From the NCBI GenBank assembly GCA_965216225.1, contig CBDCFF010000028.1, forward strand, positions 62,001-126,000: DNA of 64,000 nucleotides, read 5' to 3'. This DNA comes from 3107 sp965216225 (GTDB lineage: Bacteria; Pseudomonadota; Alphaproteobacteria; Rhodobacterales; Rhodobacteraceae). The position numbers and the translations under genes were made by a program. The notes beneath the pieces are model-generated. The model saw only the letters and a list, made by a program, of their open reading frames with translations, was not told the DNA's origin and ran no database searches. This document shows, in pieces, positions 41,424 through 49,610 of this stretch (position 1 is the first letter of the stretch; every line of letters starts with the position of its first letter).

Positions 41424-41454
41424 TCACACCATCACCAACTTTCGGGCATAGCTC
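40534..41454 (+). mobile_element. IS256-family element (second family), truncated copy
   Basis: Contains the C-terminal two thirds and the right terminus, whose outward sequence is GAGCTATGCCCGAAAGTTGG (41435-41454 complement). The left third is absent. It is nearly identical to 60289-61209. Confidence 0.85.
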
Positions 41455-41456
41455 GC

Positions 41457-42625
41457 CTAGTCCCCCGGAATTGTACTTTGTCTCATTGACTGAGCGGGAA
41501 TTGAGAAGGATGTTGCGATGGTGGGACGTTTGGCGGATGCAGTGGTTCTGAGCGAAGATGAGCGCCGTTTTCTCGAGGGTCAGGTTCGGCGTCACAAAGC
41601 GGCACGTTCGCTGTCGGACCGATGCCGGATGATCCTGCTGTGCGCCGATGGATTGGCGAGCAAGGAAGTGGCGGCCCGGCTTGGGGTGCATGAACACACA
41701 GTCGGCAAATGGCGCAGACGTTTTGTGCGCTGCCGGATTGAAGGTCTCACCGACGAATACCGCTCCGGTCGCCCGCGCACCGTGTCGGACGATCAGGTGA
41801 CTGCGGTGATTGAGCGCACGCTGAACACGACCCCGAGGGATGCGACCCATTGGTCGCTCCGAAGCATGGCAGCCGCGACGGGACTGTCGCACACCACCAT
41901 CCGGCGGATTTGGAACGGGTTCGGCCTGCAACCGCACCGAAGCGAGACATTCAAGCTCTCAACCGACCCGCTGTTCGTGGACAAGGTGCACGATATCGTC
42001 GGGCTGTACCTGTCACCGCCGAACAGGGCTGTCGTGTTGTGTGTTGACGAGAAATCGCAAATCCAGGCGCTGGATCGCGAACAGCCTGTGCTGCCAATGG
42101 CGCCCGGCGTGGCCGAGCGGCGCACCCACACCTGCATCCGACACGCCACGACGTCGCTTTTTGCAGCACTGGATATCGCCACCGGCGCCGTGATCGGCAA
42201 ATGCTGCAAGCGGCACCGCGCCACCGGGTTCCTCGACTTCCTCAAACAGATCGACCGGCAGATGCCGGACGGGCCGGAGGTGCATATCGTCATGGACAAT
42301 TACGCCACCCACAAAACCCCGAAGATCAAGGCCTGGCTGGCACGCCGCCCGCATTGGCATGTCCACTTCACACCGCCCCCGGCTGGTTGGATCAATCAGG
42401 TGGAGCGTTGGTTTGCTGAACTGACGCGCAAGCAACTGCAGCGCGGCGTCCATCGTTCAACGGCGGAACCGGAAGCCGATATCGCTGCATTTATCGAGGC
42501 CCATAACGAAAACCCCAAACCCTGCAAATGGGTCAAACCCGCCGACCATATCCTCGCCTCCGTCAAGCGGTTCTGCCAACGCGCCCAACAAAACTCATGT
42601 GCCGAACTTTGGAGGCAGGTGACCA
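41457..42625 (+). mobile_element. IS630-family element, copy D1
   Basis: The left end CTAGTCCCCCGGAATTGTAC (41457-41476) matches the outer end of copy D2 at 50761-50780 in inverted orientation. The inner end is worn: copy D2 has CTAGTCACCTGCATC, while here it reads GGTGACCA before the IS5 end, so the terminal CTAG was lost. Confidence 0.8.
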
Positions 42626-42636
42626 GGGCCTGTTGA
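41518..42636 (+). CDS. IS630-family transposase, copy D1 (C-terminus extended by stop loss)
   Basis: 372 residues. An N-terminal helix-turn-helix (KEVAARLGVHEHTVGKWRRR) and a second HTH (ATGLSHTTIRRIWN) precede the DDE domain: Asp in VVLCVDEKSQIQALDR, Asp in HIVMDNYATHKT and Glu in GWINQVERWFAELTRKQ. The native stop (TAG in copy D2) is TGG here, so the frame runs 8 residues further and ends at a TGA supplied by the neighbouring IS5 end. Otherwise it looks functional. Confidence 0.88.
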   Translation: MVGRLADAVVLSEDERRFLEGQVRRHKAARSLSDRCRMILLCADGLASKEVAARLGVHEHTVGKWRRRFVRCRIEGLTDEYRSGRPRTVSDDQVTAVIERTLNTTPRDATHWSLRSMAAATGLSHTTIRRIWNGFGLQPHRSETFKLSTDPLFVDKVHDIVGLYLSPPNRAVVLCVDEKSQIQALDREQPVLPMAPGVAERRTHTCIRHATTSLFAALDIATGAVIGKCCKRHRATGFLDFLKQIDRQMPDGPEVHIVMDNYATHKTPKIKAWLARRPHWHVHFTPPPAGWINQVERWFAELTRKQLQRGVHRSTAEPEADIAAFIEAHNENPKPCKWVKPADHILASVKRFCQRAQQNSCAELWRQVTRAC

Positions 42637-42639
42637 GAT

Positions 42640-43410
42640 TCATCGTGAGTTGATGATAGCCGCGGCCAGATAGATCATGGAGGAGAAGCTCTGATCTGTT
42701 TTACAGGCCCGCAACGCAATACGCTTGAATTCCTTGAGTTTCTGGAAGTAATTTTCGATCAGGTGTCGCCATTTGTAGCAGTGTTTGTCAAATTCCGGCG
42801 GAAACTTCCGGTTCGATCTGGGCGGAATGGCTGGCACAATCCCCGACTTGTCCAGATTTTCGCGCAACCAGTCGGCATCAAACGCCCGGTCCGCGAGGAG
42901 CATCTCGCACGAAACACCCTCGATCAACTCGGATGTTTCGCTCAAATCGTGGGCTTGCCCAGGCATCAGGCGGAAGGAGACAAGATTGCCAAGCGCATCT
43001 GTCAGAGCCAGGATTTTGGTGGTAATTCCAGAAAAAGAGTACTGTGAGAGCGCCCTGTAGCCTGGCTTTGAGCCCCCCTTTTGCGCCCTGCCCGTGGCGG
43101 TGGACCTTCACGATTGTGCCGTCAATCATGACATACTCCATGTCAGGGTCATTTGAGACAGCGTCAAATATCCGTTTGAAAACATCGGCTCTTACCCAAT
43201 GGCGGAAACGTTTGTAAACGGTGTTCCAATTGCCAAATCCGGATGGAAGATCACGCCAGGGCGCCCCGGTTCGAGCAATCCACAATACGGCTTGCCAGAA
43301 AAAGACGGCTGTCACCGCCAGTGCGACCGGGATCGCGTTTCTTGCCAAAACAATGCGGTTCCATCAAAGCCCATTGCGCGTCATTGATAACAAAACGCTC
43401 GCTCAACATT
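42640..43410 (-). pseudogene. IS5-family transposase (copy 3), several frameshifts
   Basis: Three frames together give one protein: MLSERFVINDAQWALMEPHC to GGDSRLFL; then AVLWIARTGAPWRDLPSGFG to VHRHGQGAKGG with the Asp in YVMIDGTIVKV; then LMPGQAHDLSETSELIEGV, the Asp in LLADRAFDADWL and the Glu in RHLIENYFQKLKEFKR to AAAIINSR. At least two frame changes separate the parts (near 43310 and 43045), so it is inactive. Confidence 0.8.
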
Positions 43411-43510
43411 TCATTCTCCCTTTGGGAAAGAATGAATGTGAGCGTCCGTTGAAGCCGACCTAACGCGGGGGCGGAGGAGCCGATAGTGTCCACCATCGAT
43501 AGTGGACACC

Positions 43511-43891
43511 ATGAGGCACTCTATGGCTGGCAGGCGCAAGAAGCGAATTTGGTGGGACGACGAGAAGCGTTCGATCTGCCTGCAGACTGCCGCGCCGGGT
43601 GTTTCTGTGGCTCAGGTTGCGCGGCGCTACGCGATGAACGCCAATCTGATCTTCAAATGGCTGAAGGACCCGCGTTTTGCGCCAGATTTCACCGAGGTCG
43701 TAGCTGGATCTGTGTTTCTGCCGGTTGAGATTTCTCCGGCTGCTTCACATCCGGTCCCGGCGCAGCCATCCGGTCCCGTCGCCTTCGGTGGCCGTATCGA
43801 GATTGAGTTGGCTGGCGGTCACCGGATCAGCGCCGGGGGTGGGTTCGATCCTGATGTGCCGGCGCGGCTGCTGAAGGGGCTGATGTCTTGA
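43511..43891 (+). CDS. tnpA: IS66 accessory protein TnpA
   Basis: 126 residues with an N-terminal helix-turn-helix (ICLQTAAPGVSVAQVARRYA, NANLIFKWLKDPRF) and the typical C-terminal RIEIELAGGHRISAGGGFDP. It is needed with TnpB for IS66 transposition. ATG 43511 is used; GTG 43502 and ATG 43523 are alternatives. The stop overlaps tnpB in an ATG-containing TTGATC context. Confidence 0.85.
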   Translation: MRHSMAGRRKKRIWWDDEKRSICLQTAAPGVSVAQVARRYAMNANLIFKWLKDPRFAPDFTEVVAGSVFLPVEISPAASHPVPAQPSGPVAFGGRIEIELAGGHRISAGGGFDPDVPARLLKGLMS

Positions 43892-44235
43892 TCCCGGTGC
43901 CGAGCAACACGCGGGTGTGGCTGTCGGCGGGTGTCACGGACATGCGGCGAGGGTTCAATACGCTGGCGGCCCAGGCCGGGAAGGTTTTGGCCGAAGACCC
44001 GTATTCCGGCCACCTGTTCGTGTTCCGGGGTCGGCGCGGCGATCTGTTGAAGATCATCTGGTGGGATTGCCAGGGCGCGTGCCTGTTTTCGAAGCGGTTG
44101 GAGAAAGGGCGGTTTGTCTGGCCCGCTGCAAAGGACGGCAGGATCAGCGTCACACCCGCGCAGCTCTCAATGCTGTTGGAGGGGATTGACTGGCGGATGC
44201 CCCGTAAAACCTGGAGACCGTTGAGCGTAGGATAG
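43888..44235 (+). CDS. tnpB: IS66 accessory protein TnpB
   Basis: 115 residues. The family signature TRVWLSAGVTDMRRGFNTLA near the N-terminus, FRGRRGDLLKIIWWD and KRLEKGRFVWP are all present. Its precise biochemical role is unknown. It overlaps the end of tnpA by 4 bases (start codon TTG at 43888). The full-length form here contrasts with the truncated copy at 54207-54427. Confidence 0.9.
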   Translation: MIPVPSNTRVWLSAGVTDMRRGFNTLAAQAGKVLAEDPYSGHLFVFRGRRGDLLKIIWWDCQGACLFSKRLEKGRFVWPAAKDGRISVTPAQLSMLLEGIDWRMPRKTWRPLSVG

Positions 44236-44305
44236 GTCAATGAATACGAGGCTTTGCGCGCTTTCGGGGTTCACCCCGGAATGCTGATCTGGTATAGGAT
44301 CGGCG

Positions 44306-45823
44306 ATGCTGAAGGACCTCGACATAGCCCCGGATGATCCTGCGGAACTGCGGGCAGTGAACCGGCTTCTGGCCGATGAAGTCAAGGCGCTGACCCTGAA
44401 GGTGAAACAACTCCAACACCAACTGGCGGGGCATGACCGGCACCGGTTTGGATCGAAATCAGAAAGCCTCGACCAGCTCAATCTGGTCTTCCGGGAAGAT
44501 GAGGCGATTGCCGAAGCCGCTGGAGAACAGGCGGCGCCTGCTCCAACGCCTGAAACGGACAAACCGGCCCGCCGGCACAGCCGCAAGCCCTTGCCCGATC
44601 ATCCGGACCGGCACGAAGAGGTCTTGTCGCCGGGCGAGGACTGCCGACGTTGCGGTGGGGCGTTGAAGAGGCTCGGTGAGGACGTGACCGAGGAGTTGGA
44701 ATACAAACCGGGGCGTTTTGTCGTGAACCGGATCGTGCGTCCGCGTATGGCCTGTTCCTGTTGCGAGGCCATTGTCCAATCGCCGCTGCCATCGCGCCCG
44801 ATCGAACGTGGCCGCCCGGGACCGGGGCTGCTGGCGCACGTGTTGGTCAGCAAATACGCGGACCACCTGCCGCTCTACCGTCAGTCGCAAATATACGCCC
44901 GTGAAGGCGTCGATCTTAATCGATCAACTCTGACCAATTGGGTTGGCGGCTCCACCGCGCTTCTGGAACCTCTGGCTGACACCATTGGCCGAATGGTCCG
45001 CCGAGGCGCGGCCACCTTCGCTGATGATACGCCTGTTAAAATGCAGGCCCCCGGCAACAAGAAGACCAGGACCGCCCGTGTCTGGACCTATGTTCGCGAT
45101 GAACGACCATGGTCTGGATCATCACCGCCCTGCGCGTGGTATCAGTTCACGATTGATCGCAAGGGCGAACATCCCGTCTCACATCTCTCCGGCTACAAAG
45201 GCTGGGTCCATGCGGACGGGTATTCCGGCTTCAACGGGGTATTCGGTGAGGACAAGGCCCAGGAGATGGCTTGTTTGGCGCACGTCAGACGCAAGTTTGT
45301 AGACATCTTTGCCGCGCAAGGCTCATCGATTGCCGAAGAAGCCCTCCGCCGGACCGCGGAACTCTATGCCGTCGAGAAAGAGGCGCGTGGCAAACCGTCT
45401 GAAGAGCGCGTTGCCATCCGTCAGGAAAAGGCAAAACCGATCTTCGATGAACTTGAGACCTGGTTACACGCGCAGTTGCCAAATATATCTGGCAAGTCGC
45501 CTCTGGCCCAAGCGATCCGTTATGCCCTTGGTCGTTTGCCAAAGGCACGCGGTTATTTGAACCATGGCTTTCTGGAAGCGGACAACAACATCGCCGAACG
45601 CGCCATAAAACCTGTCGCCATAGGTCGCAAAAATTGGATGTTCGCCGGTTCCGAGGGCGGTGGCAAAGCCATGGCCATCGCCTACACCCTGATCGAAACG
45701 GCAAAGCTTGATAAAGTCGATCCACAAGCCTGGCTCACATGGGTTCTCGCCCGCATCGCGGATCACAAGATCACTCGGCTGGACGAGCTGATGCCCTGGC
45801 GTTACGCTGCATCAGCAGCGTAA
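44306..45823 (+). CDS. tnpC: IS66 transposase TnpC
   Basis: 505 residues. A coiled-coil-like N-terminus (LRAVNRLLADEVKALTLKVK) precedes a zinc-binding EDCRRCGGALK segment and the catalytic domain with Asp in FADDTPVKM, Asp in WVHADGYSGFNG and Glu in ADNNIAERAIKPVAIGRKN. The DDE enzyme cuts and joins the IS ends. It starts 70 bases after tnpB and appears intact. Confidence 0.93.
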   Translation: MLKDLDIAPDDPAELRAVNRLLADEVKALTLKVKQLQHQLAGHDRHRFGSKSESLDQLNLVFREDEAIAEAAGEQAAPAPTPETDKPARRHSRKPLPDHPDRHEEVLSPGEDCRRCGGALKRLGEDVTEELEYKPGRFVVNRIVRPRMACSCCEAIVQSPLPSRPIERGRPGPGLLAHVLVSKYADHLPLYRQSQIYAREGVDLNRSTLTNWVGGSTALLEPLADTIGRMVRRGAATFADDTPVKMQAPGNKKTRTARVWTYVRDERPWSGSSPPCAWYQFTIDRKGEHPVSHLSGYKGWVHADGYSGFNGVFGEDKAQEMACLAHVRRKFVDIFAAQGSSIAEEALRRTAELYAVEKEARGKPSEERVAIRQEKAKPIFDELETWLHAQLPNISGKSPLAQAIRYALGRLPKARGYLNHGFLEADNNIAERAIKPVAIGRKNWMFAGSEGGGKAMAIAYTLIETAKLDKVDPQAWLTWVLARIADHKITRLDELMPWRYAASAA

Positions 45824-45928
45824 CCGGGACGACCGGCAGTACGCCAAGGCTCCTTCACCGAACGGTCACGAATGAATCAGATGTCAGCGCAAATGAAAAC
45901 CCTGAATCTCAACAGGCCCTAGAGTCCT

Positions 45929-46413
45929 TCACATTTTGACTGAAGCATAGCCTGTGTTTTCGAGGTAGTTTTGGCATTCCTGTTGTGTGATTGATCCGAC
46001 GAGGCGTCCAACGTATCGCCAGGCCTCTTCACTGGTTCGTTTCCGAGCCATCCGCATCCAGTGTTTGATCTTGGCGAATGTCTGCTCGATCGGGTTCAGG
46101 TCTGGCGAGTATGGTGGCAGGAACCACACCCGCGCGCCTGCCGCCTTGATGGCATCGCGCACGGCTTTCGATTTATGGCAGCCGAGGTTGTCCATGATGA
46201 CGATATCGCCGGGCTTCAGTGCAGGGACAAGCAGTTGATCGATATAGGCACGGAAGGACTGCCCGTTGATCGGGCCGTCAAAGACACAGGGCGCCGTCAA
46301 TTGATCGCAGCGCAAGGCAGCAATGAACGTCATGGTGTTCCAGTGGCCATGGGGCGCAAAGCCGTGCAGGCGTTTGCCTTTTGGTCCCCAGCCGCGCAGC
46401 GGAGCCATGTTGG
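45929..46413 (-). pseudogene. IS630-family transposase (type A), C-terminal half
   Basis: Encodes NMAPLRGWGPKGKRLHGFAP through Asp in DIVIMDNLGCHKSKAV and Glu in YSPDLNPIEQTFAKIKHW to the stop after GYASVKM. The N-terminal half lies beyond IS21 at 49066-49522; together they give a complete DDE enzyme. Confidence 0.85.
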
Positions 46414-46547
46414 TCTTGATTGTAGCGCGACAATCAAGATGAGAAGTGCGCGTCAATCAGGATGAGAATCCTTGGTCGCGACGTTTGGGACGATGCCGGG
46501 CTTTTGTGCCGCGATCAAGGGGTTTGTTTTTTGATTGTCGCGGAGCG

Positions 46548-47357
46548 TCAATCAGCTTTGGTGTTTTCCGGTGTGGCTTTTTGTGCAGGCCTTCCCGGCC
46601 CCTTTGCCTTTTGTGCTGCTCTTCGCCGGTAGCTTTCGACATTCATCTCGAAGATGGTTGCGTGGTGCACGAGCCTGTCGACGGCGGCCAATGTCATGGC
46701 CGGGTCTGGAAAAATCGCATTCCACTCCCCGAAGGGCTGGTTGGCCGTGATCAACATTGAGCGGCGTTCATATCTCGCGCTGATGAGTTCGAAGAGCACA
46801 CTGGTTTCAGCCTGATCCTTGGTGACGTAGGTGATGTCATCGAGGATCAGCAGATGGAATTTGTCGAGCTTTGCAATGGCACTTTCGAGGACGAGATCGC
46901 GGCGGGCCTGTTGGAGTTTCTGGACCAGATCGGTGGTGCGGCTGAATAGGACGCGGTAGCCTTGCTCGACAAGGGCGAGCCCGATGGCTGAGCCGAGATG
47001 TGATTTGCCCACACCTGGCGGCCCAAACAGCAGGATGTTGCCGCCCTTTCCGATCCAGCTGTCGCCAGCGGTGATCGCACTGACATGGGCCTTGGACAGC
47101 ATGGGGACGGCTGTGAAGTCGAAGGTGTCGATCGTTTTTCCGGGCAACAGGCGTGCCTGTGCGAGATGTCGCTCGATACGACGGCGATCTCGTTCAGCCA
47201 GTTCATGCTCCACCAGGGTGCTGAGCATCCGAGCGGCGGGCCAGCCTTCCTTGTCGGCTTGTTCCGCAAAGCGCGGCCATAGCGCCTTGATGGCTGGCAA
47301 GCGCAATTCGGTCAGAGCCAAGGTTAGGCGGGCGGTATCGGTCTGGGGCGATGTCAT
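46548..47357 (-). CDS. istB: IS21 helper ATPase IstB, copy 1
   Basis: 269-residue AAA+ helper that selects and remodels target DNA for IstA. Walker A is ILLFGPPGVGKSHLGSAIG, Walker B LLILDDITYVTKDQAE and sensor ITANQPFGEW. The C-terminus is Lys/Pro-rich. It overlaps the istA stop by 4 bases. Confidence 0.95.
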   Translation of the reverse strand: MTSPQTDTARLTLALTELRLPAIKALWPRFAEQADKEGWPAARMLSTLVEHELAERDRRRIERHLAQARLLPGKTIDTFDFTAVPMLSKAHVSAITAGDSWIGKGGNILLFGPPGVGKSHLGSAIGLALVEQGYRVLFSRTTDLVQKLQQARRDLVLESAIAKLDKFHLLILDDITYVTKDQAETSVLFELISARYERRSMLITANQPFGEWNAIFPDPAMTLAAVDRLVHHATIFEMNVESYRRRAAQKAKGPGRPAQKATPENTKAD

Positions 47358-48874
47358 GCTGTCACCTCCTGAGCGGATGGCGTACCGCCGACCAACTGGT
47401 CGTAAGATGACAGGTCGGCCAGTTGCACCGCGACTTGGGGGAGTGCGTCTTGTGATGGGCTAAACACTGCGCGTAGGGCCGCCATGTCAGGCGGGCGCTT
47501 CTGGCGAAGGTCCTCCTCAAGCTGCGCTGCCAATTCAGCCTCGCAGCCCCGCTCGTGTGCCAGCGCCAGAAGATCGACAACCATGCGACACGCCGCCTTC
47601 TCACTGGTCTGCTCCAGCAGGAATGCGAACATGTTACGGAACGCCCGGCGCGGGAATAGCTGATCCCGATAGACCAGCCCCATCAGCGCCATGGGCTTTT
47701 TGCGCAAGGAGTGGATGACGTGGTGGTAATTGACCACGTGCCCATGGCTCCCGGTGCTCGAGGCTCGTCCGCGTGTCAGCGTTAGCAGGGCAGAGCTTCC
47801 CAGGAACAGCTCCAACCGATCATCGTAGAGCCGAACCCGCAGCTGATGCCCGATCAACCGGGATGGCACGGTGTAGAACACCTTGCGCAAGGTGAAGCCC
47901 CCGGAGGAAGTGACGCGCAACGTGATCTCCTCGTAATCCGTGGTCCGCCGCGTCGGCAAAGGTCTGAGGCTCGCACGTTCCGCATCGATACGCTTGGCAT
48001 TGCGGGCGTTGATCCGGCCCACGATCTCGTCGATGAAGCGACGATAATCTTGCAAGCTTTCGAAGTCGCGCGACCCACGCATGACCAGCGCGTCCTCAAT
48101 GGTGCGCTTCAGATGCCCATTGGGGCTCTCGATGGAACCGTTCTCGTGTGCGACGCCCTTGTTGTTGCGCGTCGGCGTCATTCCATAATGGTTGCACAGG
48201 GCGTCGAAGCGGTCGGTTAGATCGGCCCGGGATGACTTATCCAGGTTCTTGAAGGCCGCCGACAGGCTGTCAGTTCCATGATTGTGTGGCACGCCGCCGA
48301 GCGTCCAGAGGGCGTTCTGCAATCCCTCAGCCAGCGCCACATAGCTTTCGCCGCCCAGCACGACGTGGGCGTGCTGAAACCCGCTATAGGCAAGCCGGAA
48401 GTGATACAGTCGATGGCCCAGTGCCTCACCGGCAATGGTCACACCCAACTTGCCCATGGCGGTGAAATCCGACAGGCCCATTTTGCCCGGTGTGTGGGTC
48501 TGCCGGAAAATGACGTCCTGTTCAGGGCCGTGTTCCGCATTCCAGGCGCGTATCCGTCGCTCCAGAGTCCGTCGGATGCCCGTACCCAGATCAGAATGCC
48601 GACGCAGAAGCTCCTCGTAAACCGCCACAGGTCGGATCCCCGGTGAGGACCGCAGAAGCGGCACGACCTCCGCATCAAAAATGTCCGCCAGCGGGTCCGG
48701 ACGCCGCCGGCCGCGAGGGGCCTTCTTCTGTGATGGTAAAATTGGGTCAGCTTGCAGCCGATAGCCCGTTGCCTGGCTGATCCCCGCCTTGGCAGCGGCA
48801 ACGGCAACGGAATGGGTCGATCTGAGCGTCATGAAGAGCCTCATTTGTTGGTCAGTGACATGACAGCCCGGCAT
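47354..48874 (-). CDS. istA: IS21 transposase IstA, copy 1
   Basis: 506 residues from the ATG at 48874 (MPGCHVTDQQMRLFMTLRST), preferred over an upstream ATG because AAGGGGA lies 8 bases before it. An N-terminal HTH (AAAKAGISQATGYRLQADP) is followed by an rve integrase core with Asp in GLSDFTAMGKLGV, Asp in HNHGTDSLSAAFKNL and Glu in GVAHENGSIESPNGHLKR. It appears intact. Confidence 0.94.
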   Translation of the reverse strand: MPGCHVTDQQMRLFMTLRSTHSVAVAAAKAGISQATGYRLQADPILPSQKKAPRGRRRPDPLADIFDAEVVPLLRSSPGIRPVAVYEELLRRHSDLGTGIRRTLERRIRAWNAEHGPEQDVIFRQTHTPGKMGLSDFTAMGKLGVTIAGEALGHRLYHFRLAYSGFQHAHVVLGGESYVALAEGLQNALWTLGGVPHNHGTDSLSAAFKNLDKSSRADLTDRFDALCNHYGMTPTRNNKGVAHENGSIESPNGHLKRTIEDALVMRGSRDFESLQDYRRFIDEIVGRINARNAKRIDAERASLRPLPTRRTTDYEEITLRVTSSGGFTLRKVFYTVPSRLIGHQLRVRLYDDRLELFLGSSALLTLTRGRASSTGSHGHVVNYHHVIHSLRKKPMALMGLVYRDQLFPRRAFRNMFAFLLEQTSEKAACRMVVDLLALAHERGCEAELAAQLEEDLRQKRPPDMAALRAVFSPSQDALPQVAVQLADLSSYDQLVGGTPSAQEVTA

Positions 48875-48949
48875 GAACGATCCCCTTGCACAGAAAATCA
48901 TTCCTTATCCGAGCCGGCCACAACCGTCAGGCCCGCCCCAAAAGGGCAA

Positions 48950-49012
48950 AACGCGTGTGCGGGGCCTCCCCAGTCGGGCTACGCCCTCCCTGCGAGCCCC
49001 CGCACACGCGTT
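48950..49012 (-). other. Long inverted repeat in the IS21 leader
   Basis: AACGCGTGTGCGGGG (48950-48964) and CCCCGCACACGCGTT (48998-49012) are perfectly complementary over 15 bp with a 33-base loop that itself holds GGGC and GCCC. It lies between the IS21 end repeats and istA and is present in both copies. Confidence 0.7.
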
Positions 49013-49065
49013 CTCATCCTGATTGACGCTGGATTCTCACCTTGTTTGTCGCGCAGCATCTTGAT

Positions 49066-49522
49066 CCAGGTTTCATCAATGAAGACCAGCTTGCGCGGAT
49101 CGAGTTGACGCATGACCCCCTTCCAGCGCTTTCGCCGGCGGGCCACATCGGCTCGGGCCCGCTCAAGGGCGAGCAGTGTTTTTTTTGAAGCTCAGCCCCT
49201 CGCGGCGCATGAAGTGCCAGACCGCATTGTGGGACACCTTGACGCCCCGCTTCGCCAGCATGTCTTTCAGACCATGCAGCGTCAGGTGCGGCGTGCGGTT
49301 GATCTGCTCCAGGATAAAATCACGGTGGGGTTCAAGGATAATCCTGCGGTGGCCACCCATCTTGCCAGGCGCCACGCTGCCAGTCTCGCGATATCGCTGG
49401 CGCCACTTGATCACCGAAGAAACAGCCACCGAGAAACGGGCAGCCACAACACGTGCCGTCTCGCCGGAAACAACAGCTGCTACTGCACGCTCCCGAAGAT
49501 CATTCGAATAGGGTTTTACCAT
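49066..49522 (-). pseudogene. IS630-family transposase (type A), N-terminal half with homopolymer frameshift
   Basis: From the ATG at 49522: MVKPYSNDLRERAVAAVVSG, with the HTH (VVAARFSVAVSSVIKWRQRY), to MRREGLSFKK. At a run of eight A bases (coding strand, 49180-49187) the frame moves to TLLALERARADVARRRKRWK and the first catalytic Asp in LVFIDETWIK, where IS21 is inserted. With seven A bases the protein would be continuous. Confidence 0.8.
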
Positions 49523-49610
49523 GCATGCCGGCCTCCAGTCCCGGCACGCAGTTTGAATCACAATTCAACGAAAAACGGAATCCCGAGATTCAAACAAATG
49601 ATGAACCGCT

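Larger units (their letters stand above)
43438..45869 (+). mobile_element. IS66-family element, copy A (complete)
   Basis: 2432 bp with imperfect terminal repeats GTGAGCGTCCGTTGAAG (43438 on) and GTGACCGTTCGGTGAAG (complement of the right end at 45869). It is flanked by an exact 8-bp target duplication GAATGAAT (43430-43437 and 45870-45877), the usual size for IS66. It carries tnpA, tnpB and tnpC and sits in the IS5 upstream region. Confidence 0.92.
42626..45919 (-). mobile_element. IS5-family element (copy 3) carrying an IS66 insertion
   Basis: Perfect 17-bp terminal inverted repeats GGGCCTGTTGAGATTCA at 42626-42642 and (inverted) 45903-45919. The element itself is about 860 bp; the rest is the IS66 at 43438-45869, inserted upstream of the transposase start. 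Confidence 0.85.
46421..49058 (-). mobile_element. IS21-family element, copy 1 (complete)
   Basis: 2638 bp. Outer ends TGTAGCGCGACAATCAAG (46421 on) and TGCTGCGCGACAAACAAG (complement of the right end, 49058) are followed by a second internal copy of the repeat module (GCGTCAATCAGGATGAGAA), as is usual for IS21. It is flanked by a 7-bp duplication TCTTGAT (46414-46420, 49059-49065). It has the same length as copy 2 and differs at only a few bases that I can see. Confidence 0.95.
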
